From Eretmocerus hayati (Eukaryota > Arthropoda > Insecta > Hymenoptera > Aphelinidae), in the NCBI GenBank assembly GCA_029851415.1, contig CM056742.1, positions 84,000,748 to 84,064,747 of the forward strand: a DNA stretch of 64,000 bases, read 5' to 3'. A model generated the notes under the pieces. That model had not been told where the DNA came from and did not search any database. It worked only from the letters and a program-made list of their open reading frames with translations. This document shows, piece after piece, positions 25,058 through 36,439 of this stretch. A program made the translations under genes and the position numbers. Position 1 is the first letter of the stretch; the number at the start of each line of letters is the position of its first letter.

Positions 25058-26616
25058 ATGGCTGAACACCCAAGAGAGGGGAGCTGCTCACCGTGCCCAG
25101 AGGATTTCCGGGGCATCACAAGTCCTGACGATCGAGAGGAGGTCACCACAGTATGGCGGTCTACCTCTCAGATCCGTCGGGCTCGTAGAATGTCTCGCGA
25201 GTGAAGTGCGAGTCGTGGACCGCTAACGTCAGACAGTGGTCTGAGCGACGACCAACCCTCGCGGGACACCCCGGAACCTCCCCGTACGGACCAAAACCAG
25301 CAACGAGGAGGACAGAAGGACAGCGGGACCGACAGCCCGCGGCCGGTACGGGACGAGATCGACCCACCCGCCGTCGGAGCACCACCACGCTATCTTGGGT
25401 TGATTCCGCGTACCCCGAGGGTGGAACGACGATCACGAACAAGGACTCGCCGCGTGAGGCCTGAGTCAATCGGAGCGGAAGCCACCTCCCCTCGGTGTCC
25501 ATCAGCGGCAGCCTCACTCGCCGTGGTCACCGATGAACCCGAGCCAACACTGGATACCGGCTTGGATCCAGAGGCTGACTCCGTCAGAGCTCAAGGAGAG
25601 CTACGAGATTGGCTGGAGCCAAGACACACTCCGGTGCGCCAGATTCCCATGGACCGAGGGGGGGGGGGGGGTTCGAGTGGCCGCCAACCCCACCGGAACT
25701 CCAACGCTGCTCGACTCCGCCAAGACTCGCCACCAGGATGGACGCCGAAACATCCCGAGGAGCAGCGGCTGGAGCACTCACACCCGATGAATTCCGCAAG
25801 CCGGCGCTCATCATCGCTCCGCCGTGTTTACCGGCCTCAAAACGTTGCGACTTGGAAGATGCAGTGGAGTTACAGCTGCATCAGAACTTGGACCCGAAGT
25901 TAGGATGGCAGGGATATCTTGGGCGGGACGAAGCAGTCGGAACACTGCGCCCGGACCAGCCCGTCCAGTACCCCCAACCTTATCAGGGGAAACGTTCGCG
26001 CTCAACTTCGGAATGGGCCCCCGAGATCGCCCTGCAAATTCGCAGGGAACAAGTTCGGTCCCGAGAACACCGCCGCGCCATGGAGTGCGAATACGAACTC
26101 TTGTCCGCCAGAGCCAGGGAGAGCATTCAGGACAGGAACCCGGAACGTCGGCATGTTGTGCAGCAGGAACCCATGCTTAGGTCTCACCTGGACTCCAAGC
26201 GGCGCCGACGCAACCCGAACCGACAGATGATGGTCGAAGACCACGCGGACCACTCACGGCACATCGAGCGGGACTAGTCGCCAGTTCTGGGGCCACACAA
26301 CCTGGCTGAGAGGAGACCTTCCCCACCCGCCAATGAGGCCTTCCAGGAAGAGGTCCATCAACTGGCCGAAGAAGCTGCCTGGGTGGCGAGATTGGAGGAC
26401 CAATCTTTCTCGGCCACCGAACCACCACGGACTCCGGACCAGAGAGAGGCCACGCCTGCATCTTGTGAGTCTCGAGCCAGGCCAGGACGCAGAGGCACGA
26501 GATTCCAGTGGCTGGGGGCACTACCTCTGGATCAGGATGTTCCTCCGCCTCACACCTGCTTCCGATGTTGGAAGCGTGGTCATCGATCAGCATTCTGCTC
26601 GGCTTCAAGACCGTAG
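25058..26616 (+). pseudogene. Gypsy third reading frame with terminal CCHC knuckle
   Basis: Downstream of pol comes about 1.5 kb of GC-rich sequence coding, in broken frames, for a charged protein rich in Pro, Arg, Glu and Gly. It ends in a single retroviral-type zinc knuckle (CFRCWKRGHRSAFC, about 26560-26600). It starts near ATG 25058. There is no signal peptide, furin site or membrane anchor as expected for an envelope protein. A second Gag-like nucleic-acid-binding protein is more likely. Function unknown. Confidence 0.5.
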
Positions 26617-26638
26617 TTCCACAGTTTCAATCGTGGTC

Positions 26639-28363
26639 GCTTAGTCGCATCTGGCTGGAAAAGATAGGAAAACTCGTAACTTCTCTAGCTCATGATACTC
26701 AATCAATTAAATACATTCGGAAAATAGCCCAGACGAATTAAATACATCTTCCATTTTTCCAAAAAAGCAAAAAAAATATCCCAGCTTGCACGGCATCTGC
26801 CGTGAGATCAATACCTCACCAGCTGTCTGTATTCAATGATAATATTTTTTTACATCCCATACCGGATAGACTGACCTCTTATTACTCACTTAATTGCGTG
26901 TTGTTGATTATAATTTTATCATTTTGTCGTTTTGAGATAGCTCAGATCACAAGCCACTGATCTGTAGCCCTCTCACCGGAATTCCCTGGGACTGCCGCAG
27001 TCAACTAAGCTCTCCGACGTGGTAATTGGAATGTAAGCTATTAGTACACGGTGACTAATAAGTGATCTCACATTATCCCCGATGGTCGTCATAATTACGA
27101 GGCACAGGAAAAAAGAGGAAAAACGTCCATTTTCATCGTAAGCAGTTCTTCCAGATGTGTAAATAGCACCTAAAAGAGTGAAACATTTGTGAATGATGAG
27201 ATCTGCAGAACGGTTGACAGGGCCACATTCTTAGTTGAAACTCTAACAACTTTATAAGTGCAGCAGTGGTACTTTCCAGCTTTCTTGATTCGGAATTCTA
27301 AAATGGCGAAGAATGGGAAATATCTTCAATGATGGTGCCAACGAAATTCTAATGAAACAGCTGTGCATTTGCTGATGAAAAATGAATATCAAAAGGTTAG
27401 CTAGTTAACTTCTCTAAGCTAGACCAGAGAGTTTGATGATCGCGAACAATGATTTCTTCTCATGTTGGAGCAAAAACGGATTTTGAATTGTATTTAGAGA
27501 TTGATGATTCAAGGAAATATACATCAACACTCATGCACAAATTTCATGAAAGATGAATTTAGAGATATCGTCCTCTACATTACAAAAACTGAGCTATAAG
27601 GTTCTGAATGAGATATTCTTTCAAATTTGATACCTTCTGCACCGATGAGTAAGAAAGTTCCTGAGCACCCTCACGCATTATCTGATTAGATTACCAGCCC
27701 TCTGGATTCAATATTATTTGCACTCATTTTGATAAGACCTTTGACATATGTGATAGAGTTATGTTTTACTATTCTTGTAGGGGTGCTCAACAGCTGCACG
27801 TCCTTTGTAATTTTGTACCGGTTACATGTATGGGGTGGAACAGGCGAAACATACAAAAGGGCGCTAAGGGGCTAATCGGACCCAAAAAATTCAGGATGCA
27901 CCGCAGGTACTTCTGATCGATTGCGATGCATCAATCAAAACAAAACAGTAGCAGATGACGCCAGTGATTACAATTGCCGCGTCGGAGAGCTTAGCTGACC
28001 GCGACAGTCCCAGGGAATTTTGGTGAGAGGGCTACAGATCAGTGGCTTGTGATCTGGGCTATCTCAAAACAACAAGAAGATGAAATTATAATTAACAACA
28101 CGCAATTAAGTGAGTAATAAGAGGTCAGTCTATCCGGTATAGGGGTGTAGAAAAATATGATCATTGAATACAGGCAGCTGGTGAGGTATTAATCTCGCGG
28201 CGGATGCCGTGCAAGCTGGGATATATTTCTTTGCTTTTTTTGGAAAAATGAAAGATGTATTCAATTCGTCTGGGCTATTTTTCAAATGTATGTGATTAAA
28301 TGAGTATCATGAGCTAGAGAAGTTACGAGTTTTCCTATCTTTTCCAGCCAGATGCGACTAAGC
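26639..28363. mobile_element. Mutator-like non-autonomous element with about 390 bp TIRs
   Basis: The ends are inverted copies starting GCTTAGTCGCATCTGGCTGG. The arms (about 26639-27030 and 27968-28363) align with small gaps. The flanks ATCGTGGTC (26630-26638) and ATTGTGGTC (28364-28372) match at 8 of 9 bases, a 9 bp target duplication as in Mutator-like elements. The 0.9 kb core has no transposase frame. It lies at the junction of the Gypsy interior and the 3' LTR. Confidence 0.8.
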
Positions 28364-28365
28364 AT

Positions 28366-29144
28366 TGTGGTCGGTGCCGGGTAGCTGCTCACAACTGTCC
28401 GCGCTGCGCCACGACGTATATGCTGTGGGAGGGTCGCTTCGCACACGAGGCTCGTTTTGGCCTTTCCGCGACTGTCACCCGTCCGCCACGAGAGCCAGAG
28501 ACGCAGACCGCACCCATGGAGATCGAGAGCTGCAGTAATTAGCAGCACTAGCAGTAGAGCAGCAACAGCGCAGCAGCAGTGCAGTGGTTCCCGTGAACAC
28601 CCAAGCGCCGTCAACTGACGTGGTGAGTGGCCTATGACGTCTTCCCCAACGCGCGTCCACCCTGGTCGCTGCCCTCCAGGCGGAGAGTCGTTTCGTTAGG
28701 GCCACCGGGCCACCCATCCCCCAGCCTCCGACGTGGTGAGCCTTCTTTTCGCCGCTCCATCGTGTCGTCAGCGGTCCTTGGGATTCTCCGCGCATAACTT
28801 GGCATGCTCATTTTCGCCATAATGGGCCACGCGGATCGTTGTCATGGCCATTTTGCGTGTTCACTCTCACTTCCGGGGACGAAGGCGCGGAGAATTCGAA
28901 GAAGACGGGTTCGCCGGCTGCGGATAGCGTCCTCCCCTCTCGAGTTAGCTCCACCCACAATGTATATGGGCAATTCCATCGAAATAGTGCAGTGATAGTT
29001 CCGAGCTGATGTATATGGGTGTTTTCGCGGCGAAAAGGATTTTCAGTTTTTGAAGTTATCGACAGATAATGGACAGATAAATCGTTTCATAATCATTTCC
29101 GCCACAGGATGCGCTGTTATAAAGTTATTCGTCTGCGTGCCTCA
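28366..29144 (+). repeat. 3' LTR of the Gypsy element
   Basis: Starts TGTGGTCGGTGCC after the Mutator-like element and ends near GTGCCTCA, giving TG..CA ends. The part from 28528 matches the 5' LTR. Confidence 0.7.
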
Positions 29145-31445
29145 AAATGCGTTTTCTAATAGTAATGAATCGGTTTTTGTATTCTCATAATTCGGAGAGT
29201 GATTATTGACTTGAATTCGTATCTAAATATTGAAGTGTCCGCAGCAGATGACTTTCGTGAATTTCAGGTGCTCCCAATTCGCCCCACTGTCCCGCCCCTC
29301 GTCGCGCGGGGTGCCTGGCCCAAACCTAATCCGGCCGAAATGAATGAGGTAACACTGGGTGGGCTTCGAATTTCAGGAAATTTCCCCTGCTGATAATCCA
29401 CCACGTTACATCATATGTATGCTCAAATTGTAGTGAGAATATCTATTGAAAAGGTTGTTTCTATCGGTCCTTTAGGGAGTTACATGCTGAATCCACTAAT
29501 CATATGATCTAGTCTACGTGGATTAGATCGGAATCGATCAGATCTTGGTCCAAACATGAAGATCCATGGTTTTATCCTTTTTGGGTGCGCGGGACCTTCA
29601 AAATTCAGAACATACCCCATTGCTCTTCGAACTCGGACGGTTTTCTTTCATACGGCCGAATTAGTGCGAAATTTTGCATTCCTCTCCCTTTCTCTCCGAA
29701 TAGATAAGAGTGACATCAGGATGATATTTTTCATCACTCTCAGATGCTCCCGATCTGAGACGACCAACAAGAAATATCCCTGGCCGACTTCTGCTATCAA
29801 CACCAAGAACATCACTTCTGAAAAATTCCTGTCACTACCAAGCTTCTATTCTTCCGAATTCGCCGCCAAACATTTCTTCCACTTCAGAGTACACGACGAC
29901 TTACAAAACTAGACTCTTTGAGCATCTCTTGGATGAAGATAGGTTGGATTGGGAAGAACGAGTAGCTGCAAGAGGAATAGTACTAGATAACTAAGTTGCT
30001 AATCATACCAATTACTACAAAAATTCAAGTAGTATCCTCATATTAAGTAAGCTCTCCGATCTTCCATCCATACATGTGTCTAAGTGAAAGTATGGCTACC
30101 ATCATGTTCACCTACGAATTCTAACGTTCTCTAGAATTCACCGAGGAGCCACTTGGCAATATTATTTTCCTTAGAAGTATAATTTCTCTTTCTGTTTGAG
30201 TCATACAGCAATAAAATGTAATTCGAGATTAAGTAACTCCAATTTTGTTCTCTCCTCTCTATTAGCATTGTATATGCACATATATCCATTTTCATTATCA
30301 TGATCAATATATATTCTCTCATGGGCCAGATGGGGTTGAACTCCATGGCTTGAACAGAAACTAATTCAATCTCATATAATCTAATAGCTAGAAAGCTATG
30401 GGTTTTCCGGAATTCTGGCTTGTGCAGTTTTGGAGCGAATGGAGAAAAGAACATGTCGATGAGTTGATCCGGTCGTCAGCAGCTGCAATGATCGATGTAT
30501 TTGACACAGTATGTGGATTGTTCATTGCTTCCTGAATATTTGCAGTACAAATCTGAAATGGCTGAAATCGACGTACTTCGGCATGTTACTGATTTTGACA
30601 AGAGTGGGACCTGATAAACTAAATAACCCCGTTTCGACCTATTTGTTTATGGAAAAATAGTGCGAAGTTCATGTTCAAAAATTTCTGGGTTACGATCCTG
30701 TCTCGATCGAGAAAGCTCTCAGCAAATATATGAAGAATCAGGGTTGTATTCAGAATTGCATCAAATGATCGCAAAATGTATCTCGATTGCTGTTTAGGTG
30801 GCAGTAGGACGATATCCGGCGTATAGTCCACAATCATGCGAAAATTCCCTACCCTTCCGAAATGCTGCTGGCTCAGGATTGATCTCAGAGCTCTCAGCAG
30901 CGATTCTCGGGAGTGAGGTTGGGCTCATAATTCCGTGAATGAGATCCAGAATTGGTTCCAATTGTCGATTTGTTGGCAGAACTTCTTCTATTCATCTCAA
31001 TCTCATCATTTCGCGCCAAAAGCGCCGCATTTGTCAGCCTTTTTCGACCCAATACCATTACTGAATCTTACTGCAGCAGTTCTCGGACTCAATATCAGTG
31101 TCGATATCTCGCCGAGTTATCACAGATTATACTCCAAGTATCTTCAAGCTGGCAGCAGTAGGAATTGCGGGCTGAATTTGGCTAATCGGGATGATTTGCA
31201 ACGCTAGTGGTATACTCCTGGCACATGCCGTATCAGAATCAATCACATTAATTTCAGAAACTATCCCCAGATCTCAGATTATGCTCAAAATTTTGTTGAA
31301 TAACCCTCGATTGTAATGTGACTATTTTTCATGTGGCAGTAGAGCAGGTTTCAATCTATGATTCATGATAACGCATGCTTTTGCCCCATCCATCTCACGC
31401 TTCTGGCTCAGAATCGATCTCAGGGCTTTCAGCAGCCACTACCCA
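29145..31445. other. Non-coding stretch with diverged repeats
   Basis: No convincing protein frame. From about 30860 a motif with 'CTCAG..CTCTCAGCAG' and 'ACTCCAAGTAT.TTCAAGCTGGCAG' appears. It recurs in diverged form near 31130, 31400, 32945 and 33295, pointing to an old dispersed or tandem repeat. Confidence 0.4.
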
Positions 31446-31449
31446 TTGC

Positions 31450-32722
31450 GAGTTGGAACCCCGGAAAGGTGGAAGTTGCGTGAACCTGGGATACGCTTGT
31501 GGGATATGTTTCGGGATATTTTGAACGTCATTTTCCAACAAGAACCAAAAAAATCCGCCAGGGGATTTTAAAAAAAGTTCATTTTTGCATTTTTCCATCC
31601 AATTCCTCCGGGGAAATCAATTTTTCCATTTTTTTCTTGTCTCACAGATCTGCATCGGCTCTGAAAGATCATCGCAACACGCTGACTTGACATGAGAAAG
31701 TTTGGTCCTTCAAAATCTTGAATGAAAATCCAGACCAGATACAGTTTTCGGTATTTTTTTTCATCCGACCCGAGTATATCGTCTTCGTTGGCGATAGAAA
31801 CATACAAAAATGGAATATCCCGTCCTATCATCGATAAGATAGGCTCACATTTTCATCAATCAGTTTCGCCATGCCATAGACTATTGATTACGACTCATGC
31901 GATGGGCAGATGATAGCCAGTATCGCATGAATCGCACGGAAAAAAAGATTGGTTGTCCTAACCAATCAAAATTTGTTGGGATATCCAACGCCTATCGAGT
32001 TGGTTGGATCATTTAATTCCTTTCCGTTCGATCTGTTGTTACTTGCATAATCTTCTGCGGGCAAGAAAGTTACTAACTTTTACTGATGGGTTGGGAAAGT
32101 TACTACGGCCGACCGGTACAGAAGACCCTCCTCGCACTTCTCAAGCTCCTGTTACGCACAAAGCCAAGGTAACTCGTCCCAATAACATGGGATCCCCAAC
32201 TCAACTCTGCGCAAGGGGGTTAAATCTTCGCCATTGCGAATAGAACTAATCTTCTCTTTTTCGTGCGTAACGAATAGTCTATAGCATGAGAAAACTGATG
32301 ATCTTGTGAGCCATAAAGGTTTTGTAAGCCTGACTTGTCGATGATGGGACTGAATCTTCCATTTTTGTATGTTTCTATCGCCAATCAAGACAATATACTC
32401 GGGTCTGATGGGAAAAATCCCGAAAACTGTATCTGCTCTGGATTTTCATTCAAGATTTCGAAGGACCAAACTTTTTTACACCAAGTCAGCGAGTTGGGAT
32501 GGACTTTCAGAGCCTATGCAGAGCTGTGAGACGAGGGGAAGAATGGAAAAAATTGATTTCCCCGAAAAATTGGGTGGAAAAATGCAAAAATCAACTTTAT
32601 TTTGAAATCCCCCGGCGGATTTTTTTGGTTCTTATTGAGAAATGATGTTCAAAATATCCCAAAACATATCCCACAAGCATTTCCCAGGTTCACGCAACTT
32701 CCACCTATTCCGGTTCCCGACC
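31450..32722. mobile_element. Foldback element with about 455 bp arms
   Basis: The left arm (about 31452-31905) is the reverse complement of about 32262-32722, for example GGTGGAAGTTGCGTGAACC against its partner near 32690. The 350 bp core holds a small hairpin, GATTGGTT/AACCAATC, at about 31949-31969. No transposase and no clear target duplication are seen. Confidence 0.7.
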
Positions 32723-33728
32723 CGCCGTGTATCAGATTCCGACTCGAGCTTGAAATGTTGTGAGGGAGGACTGAAACGTAAGCCCAGCCATAACTTGTTC
32801 GCAGTAGAGTTTTTCTCCATCCAGATTTCATAGTTTTTCCCCAATCGTTGAATTCTTCCCTGGCTTTTCTGGCCTGATATCGTCCTGCAGTATTTCTGAG
32901 ACTCGGGATTGATGTCAAAATCATGTTCAGTCATTTCAGAGTGCACTCCAAGTGTTTTCGAGCTGGTAGTGAAAGGAAATCCGAGCTAAAATCCATGACT
33001 TTGATCAGGCGGAGGGGCATTTTCAACCGTTTTGAGTTCAAAACTTTTCGCAATAATCTCAACTGCAATTTTTGAATTCGAGAGTCAGCTGAAAATCTCG
33101 TAGGATGGTCCTAGAATTCATCGTTATTGTTTTTCAGGAGGCAGCAGAACGGTCACCAACTTACAATCAACGATTTTGGTTGAATATACAGTGTGTATAA
33201 CATATTCTTGGCTAAAACTTGCTTCCAAAATTCTCAGCGGTGATTGCTAGATCCGAGGATAGGCCCAAAACTCAGCTATAGGGTTCTAGAATGTACTCCA
33301 AGTATATTCGAGTTGGCAGTAGAACGAGAGATTCGTCACGTGTATGTTTTGTTTCAGGGAAATATCGTTGTTATTGGAAGGGTGCGCTTATTACCTCCCC
33401 CCCTCCTCCTCAAGTTTAGGACAAAAAAGAGAGGGCGCATCGTGTAGCTGAGACGATTTTGAAGAGAATTCCGTTTGAATCATCCCAATAGCTGATGAAG
33501 CTGATTCAAGCGGATTTACTAGCAAAATTGAGTTTCTGGAAAGATAGTGCGCTGTAACGGCCGATTTGGTCGAATTCTCATCGTACCACACGTGACGTCA
33601 CCTTTGTCCGAGTGAGTTTTCATTGTGTAGAGCAGTCAATCACCTGATGTGTTGTTCGGACAGCCATTGCCGCATGCAAGCCCCTCTTGCCGCGCGCGCA
33701 CCTCAACTCAACGTCTCTTTCGCGAGTC
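32723..33728. other. Non-coding stretch
   Basis: No supported gene; it contains diverged copies of the repeat described for 29-31 kb. It ends at the poly(A)/poly(T) end of the R1-type LINE. Confidence 0.4.
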
Positions 33729-36088
33729 TTTTTTTTTTTTTTTTTTTTTTTTTTAAGGCGGTTAGAGGGCAAAATCTGCCTCAGGATCCCTCGGATCCGT
33801 CCCCAGACACCGGACTGGTTCAGCTTACGCGGACTACGCATAGCCCACGCAGGCCATACCAGGCGGGACACGGGTTTGGGTGGGGCCCACCGAGAGGTGG
33901 GCCCGGACGTGTAATATCCCCCTCGATGTCCGATAGCTAGGGCATCGGGCAATCAAGAAGGAGATCCACCTGCATCTACCATCTCATCCCGGAACCGCGT
34001 GAGCATTACTTCAGGATGAGCGGCATGTCTCGCGCTCGATTGCGAGCGTTCCTCTTCTCCATCTTCTCTCTCCGGCCACTTGTCGGCATCTTCTATCTTC
34101 ATTCTCCATTGTTCCCTCTCTTTCTTCTTTCTTCTCTCTTCTTTCTTCTTTCTTCCCTCTTCAGTGCATCAGATTCCTCCTGGAATCATTTGGGCCTCTT
34201 CTGCTTCAATCGGCAGAGTCACTGTAATTCGCTTGCTTCGAGGCGCCTTACTTCCCTCTCTTTCTCCTCTTTGCGGGTCATCACCAGCTAGATGTATCAG
34301 GTGAGTCTATCCCATGTCTCCTGGTTGCGGAGCAAGTACGGGACGAGATTCTCAGGTGTTAGTTGAGCACCCAGCCATTCATCCAGCTCGGCGCGCTCTC
34401 TCCGGGTGTCGCTGCACTTGAACAGGGCATGTTCGGCGTCATCCCATTCGTCCCCGCATGACTGACATACTGGGGTCGTCCTCTTCTTGAACCTGGTTAG
34501 ATAGGAACCGAAGCAACCATGATCGCTCAGTGCCTGCGTCGTCCAGTAGTCCATCTCTCCGTGGGTGCGTTCCGCCCACTTGGCTACGTCACGGATCAGC
34601 CGGTGCGTCCATCTGCCGTTCGCAAATGGCGAATCCCACTCAGTTTGCCAATGCTCAAGGGTGGTTTCCTTCTCGTTGTCGCGGATGATCTCCTTCATCG
34701 TCGGAGTGAGTACTCGTTCGGCTCCGATCACTTTTTGGCGGTCCCAGATCCTCACTCGCTCCGCGACGAGCAAGTGGATGGGCGGAGTACTCGCCAATAC
34801 GTGAGCCGCATCTCCTGACACAGTGCGGTAGGCACGGATACTCCTCAGGGCCGCTCTTCGGTGGACAGGTCCCAATCTCTTCTCGATGATGGTATTCTCT
34901 ACTCTCTTCCCCCACACGGGTGCACCGTACAGCATGATGGAGGTAGTGACGGTGTTGAGAAGTGCGCGCCTCTTTTCCTTGGGTCCTCCGATATTCGGCA
35001 TAAGCCGCTGGAGCGCCGCACCGACCCTGCTCGCCTTCTGGACGGCTTCCTGGATGTGCTTCTTGAACGACCACTTGTCGTCGAGCCATACACCGAGGTA
35101 TTTCAGCTCTGTTTTCCGTGGAATCTCTTGCCCGTTGATATAAAACCGGGGTAAGTCAAACTTCCTACGCCTTGTGACCACGATTGCTTCGCACTTCTTG
35201 ACAGCGAGCTCCAGAAGCCTGCTAATCATCCACTCGTAGACTCGGGCCAGCGCTTCGTTCGCGCGTCTACCCAAGAGTTCCTCGTTGTCAGCCCATACTA
35301 TGAGTCCCGCGTCGTCCGCGAAAGCCACTATTATCACTCCTTCTGGCAGTTCGATAGACAGTAAGCTGTCATACTGGGTGTTCCAGTTGAACGGCCCGGA
35401 GACCGATCCCTGTCCGATTCCGGCGGACAGTACCCAAATCTCTTGTCCCTCGTCGGTGTCGTACACGAGGGTCCTGTTCCGCAGGTAGTCACTCGTGACG
35501 GCTAGTAGATAGGGGGACACTTTACCTGCTTGAGATTGATAGACTCGCTCCCAGCTCGCGCAGTTGAATGCGTTCTTTATGTCCAACGCAATGATGGCAC
35601 AGAATCCTCCTCTTCCTTGGTATGGGTTCCCTACCGACGCTTGAACCCGTTATTGGACCGCCTCGATCGCGTGCACAGTGCTCCGTCCCTTCCGGAACCC
35701 GAATTGCATTGGTGATAGCCCACCGCCTTCTTCGTAGGCTTTTTCCACCCTGTTGAGCACCATCCTCTCGTACATTTTCCCGATATTGTCGAGCATGCTG
35801 AGAGGGCGTTGACCTCCTTGACCCTTAGGTATCAGGACCAGCTTCTGGCGTTTCCACTTGTCCGGGAAAGTTCCCGCGCTCAGACAGATGTTGAAGAGGT
35901 CGAGGAGTAGATCTGGCTTGTATTTGAAGACCAGTTTCAGAGCCTCGTTTGGGATGCCATCCAGGCCAGGGGCCTTGCCGTTCGGCATTCTCTTCGCCGC
36001 TATAAGTAGTTCTTGCATAGTGAAGAGCGGGATGGGGTCTTCGCTCTCCGTAGGGAATGTATCTCTGGGTTCTCCTGCTGGGAAGAGG
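33729..36088 (-). mobile_element. R1-type LINE, 5' truncated, one stop codon in the RT frame
   Basis: On the minus strand the element ends in a 26 nt poly(A) (T run 33729-33754). A frame from about 36090 to 34297 codes for RT. It shows PNGKAPGLDGIPNEALK, PLSMLDNIGKMYERM, QFGFRKGRSTVHAIEAV, DIKNAFNCASW, a catalytic AFADDAGL block and a C-terminal CCHC-like finger (CQSCGDEWDDAEHALFKC). A UAA at 35650-35652 interrupts an otherwise continuous frame. The endonuclease is absent through 5' truncation. The repeat TTCGCGAGT at 33719-33727 and 36089-36097 is a likely target duplication. Confidence 0.8.
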
Positions 36089-36095
36089 TTCGCGA

Positions 36096-36098
<3 letters not shown>

Positions 36099-36136
<38 letters not shown>
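36099..36136. repeat. (CT)n microsatellite between two LINEs
   Basis: An uninterrupted CT run separates the 5' ends of the two oppositely oriented LINEs. Confidence 0.95.
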
Positions 36137-36138
<2 letters not shown>

Positions 36139-36439
36139 AAAGATTTTCATCAATGAGATGTTACCCCGTGACAAATATAAGGAATATGTTCATTTGAGGC
36201 CACTTGCACGGGGTTTGGGCTTCAAATATGTTTGGCACAGTGGTGGACGTTTCTGGGTCAGGCGCAGAAATGTCGAGAGGGCGTATGCGTTTGAGTCGCT
36301 CACTGAACTGCATGTCAATCAAACGGCGTGTCGAACTGTTCGAGGACCTAATCGTGAGTCCACGAACAGCACCGGGAACAGTTCTACCGTTCGAGAGCAA
36401 AGTACATCTCCGACGGCAGCACCTTTGAGGACTCCCTGA
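36137..36439 (+). pseudogene. LINE ORF1, 3' fragment
   Basis: An open frame ends at TGA 36437-36439. It shows IFINEMLPRDKYKEYVHL and GFKYVWHSGGRFWVRR, the pattern of the C-terminal domain shared by many LINE ORF1 proteins and the baculovirus FP25K-like family, which binds nucleic acid. The N-terminal part is missing because the copy is truncated at the CT tract. Confidence 0.6.

Larger units (their letters stand above)
18146..29144 (+). mobile_element. Gypsy/Ty3 LTR retrotransposon, decayed, with two nested transposons
   Basis: Direct repeats at 18146-18764 and about 28528-29144 bracket gag, protease, RT, RNase H, integrase and a third reading frame in Gypsy order. The coding parts carry many frameshifts, including one at the RT catalytic block, so this copy is inactive. 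Two non-autonomous DNA transposons interrupt it (21644-22596 and 26639-28363). Without them the element would be about 8.3 kb. Confidence 0.85.
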
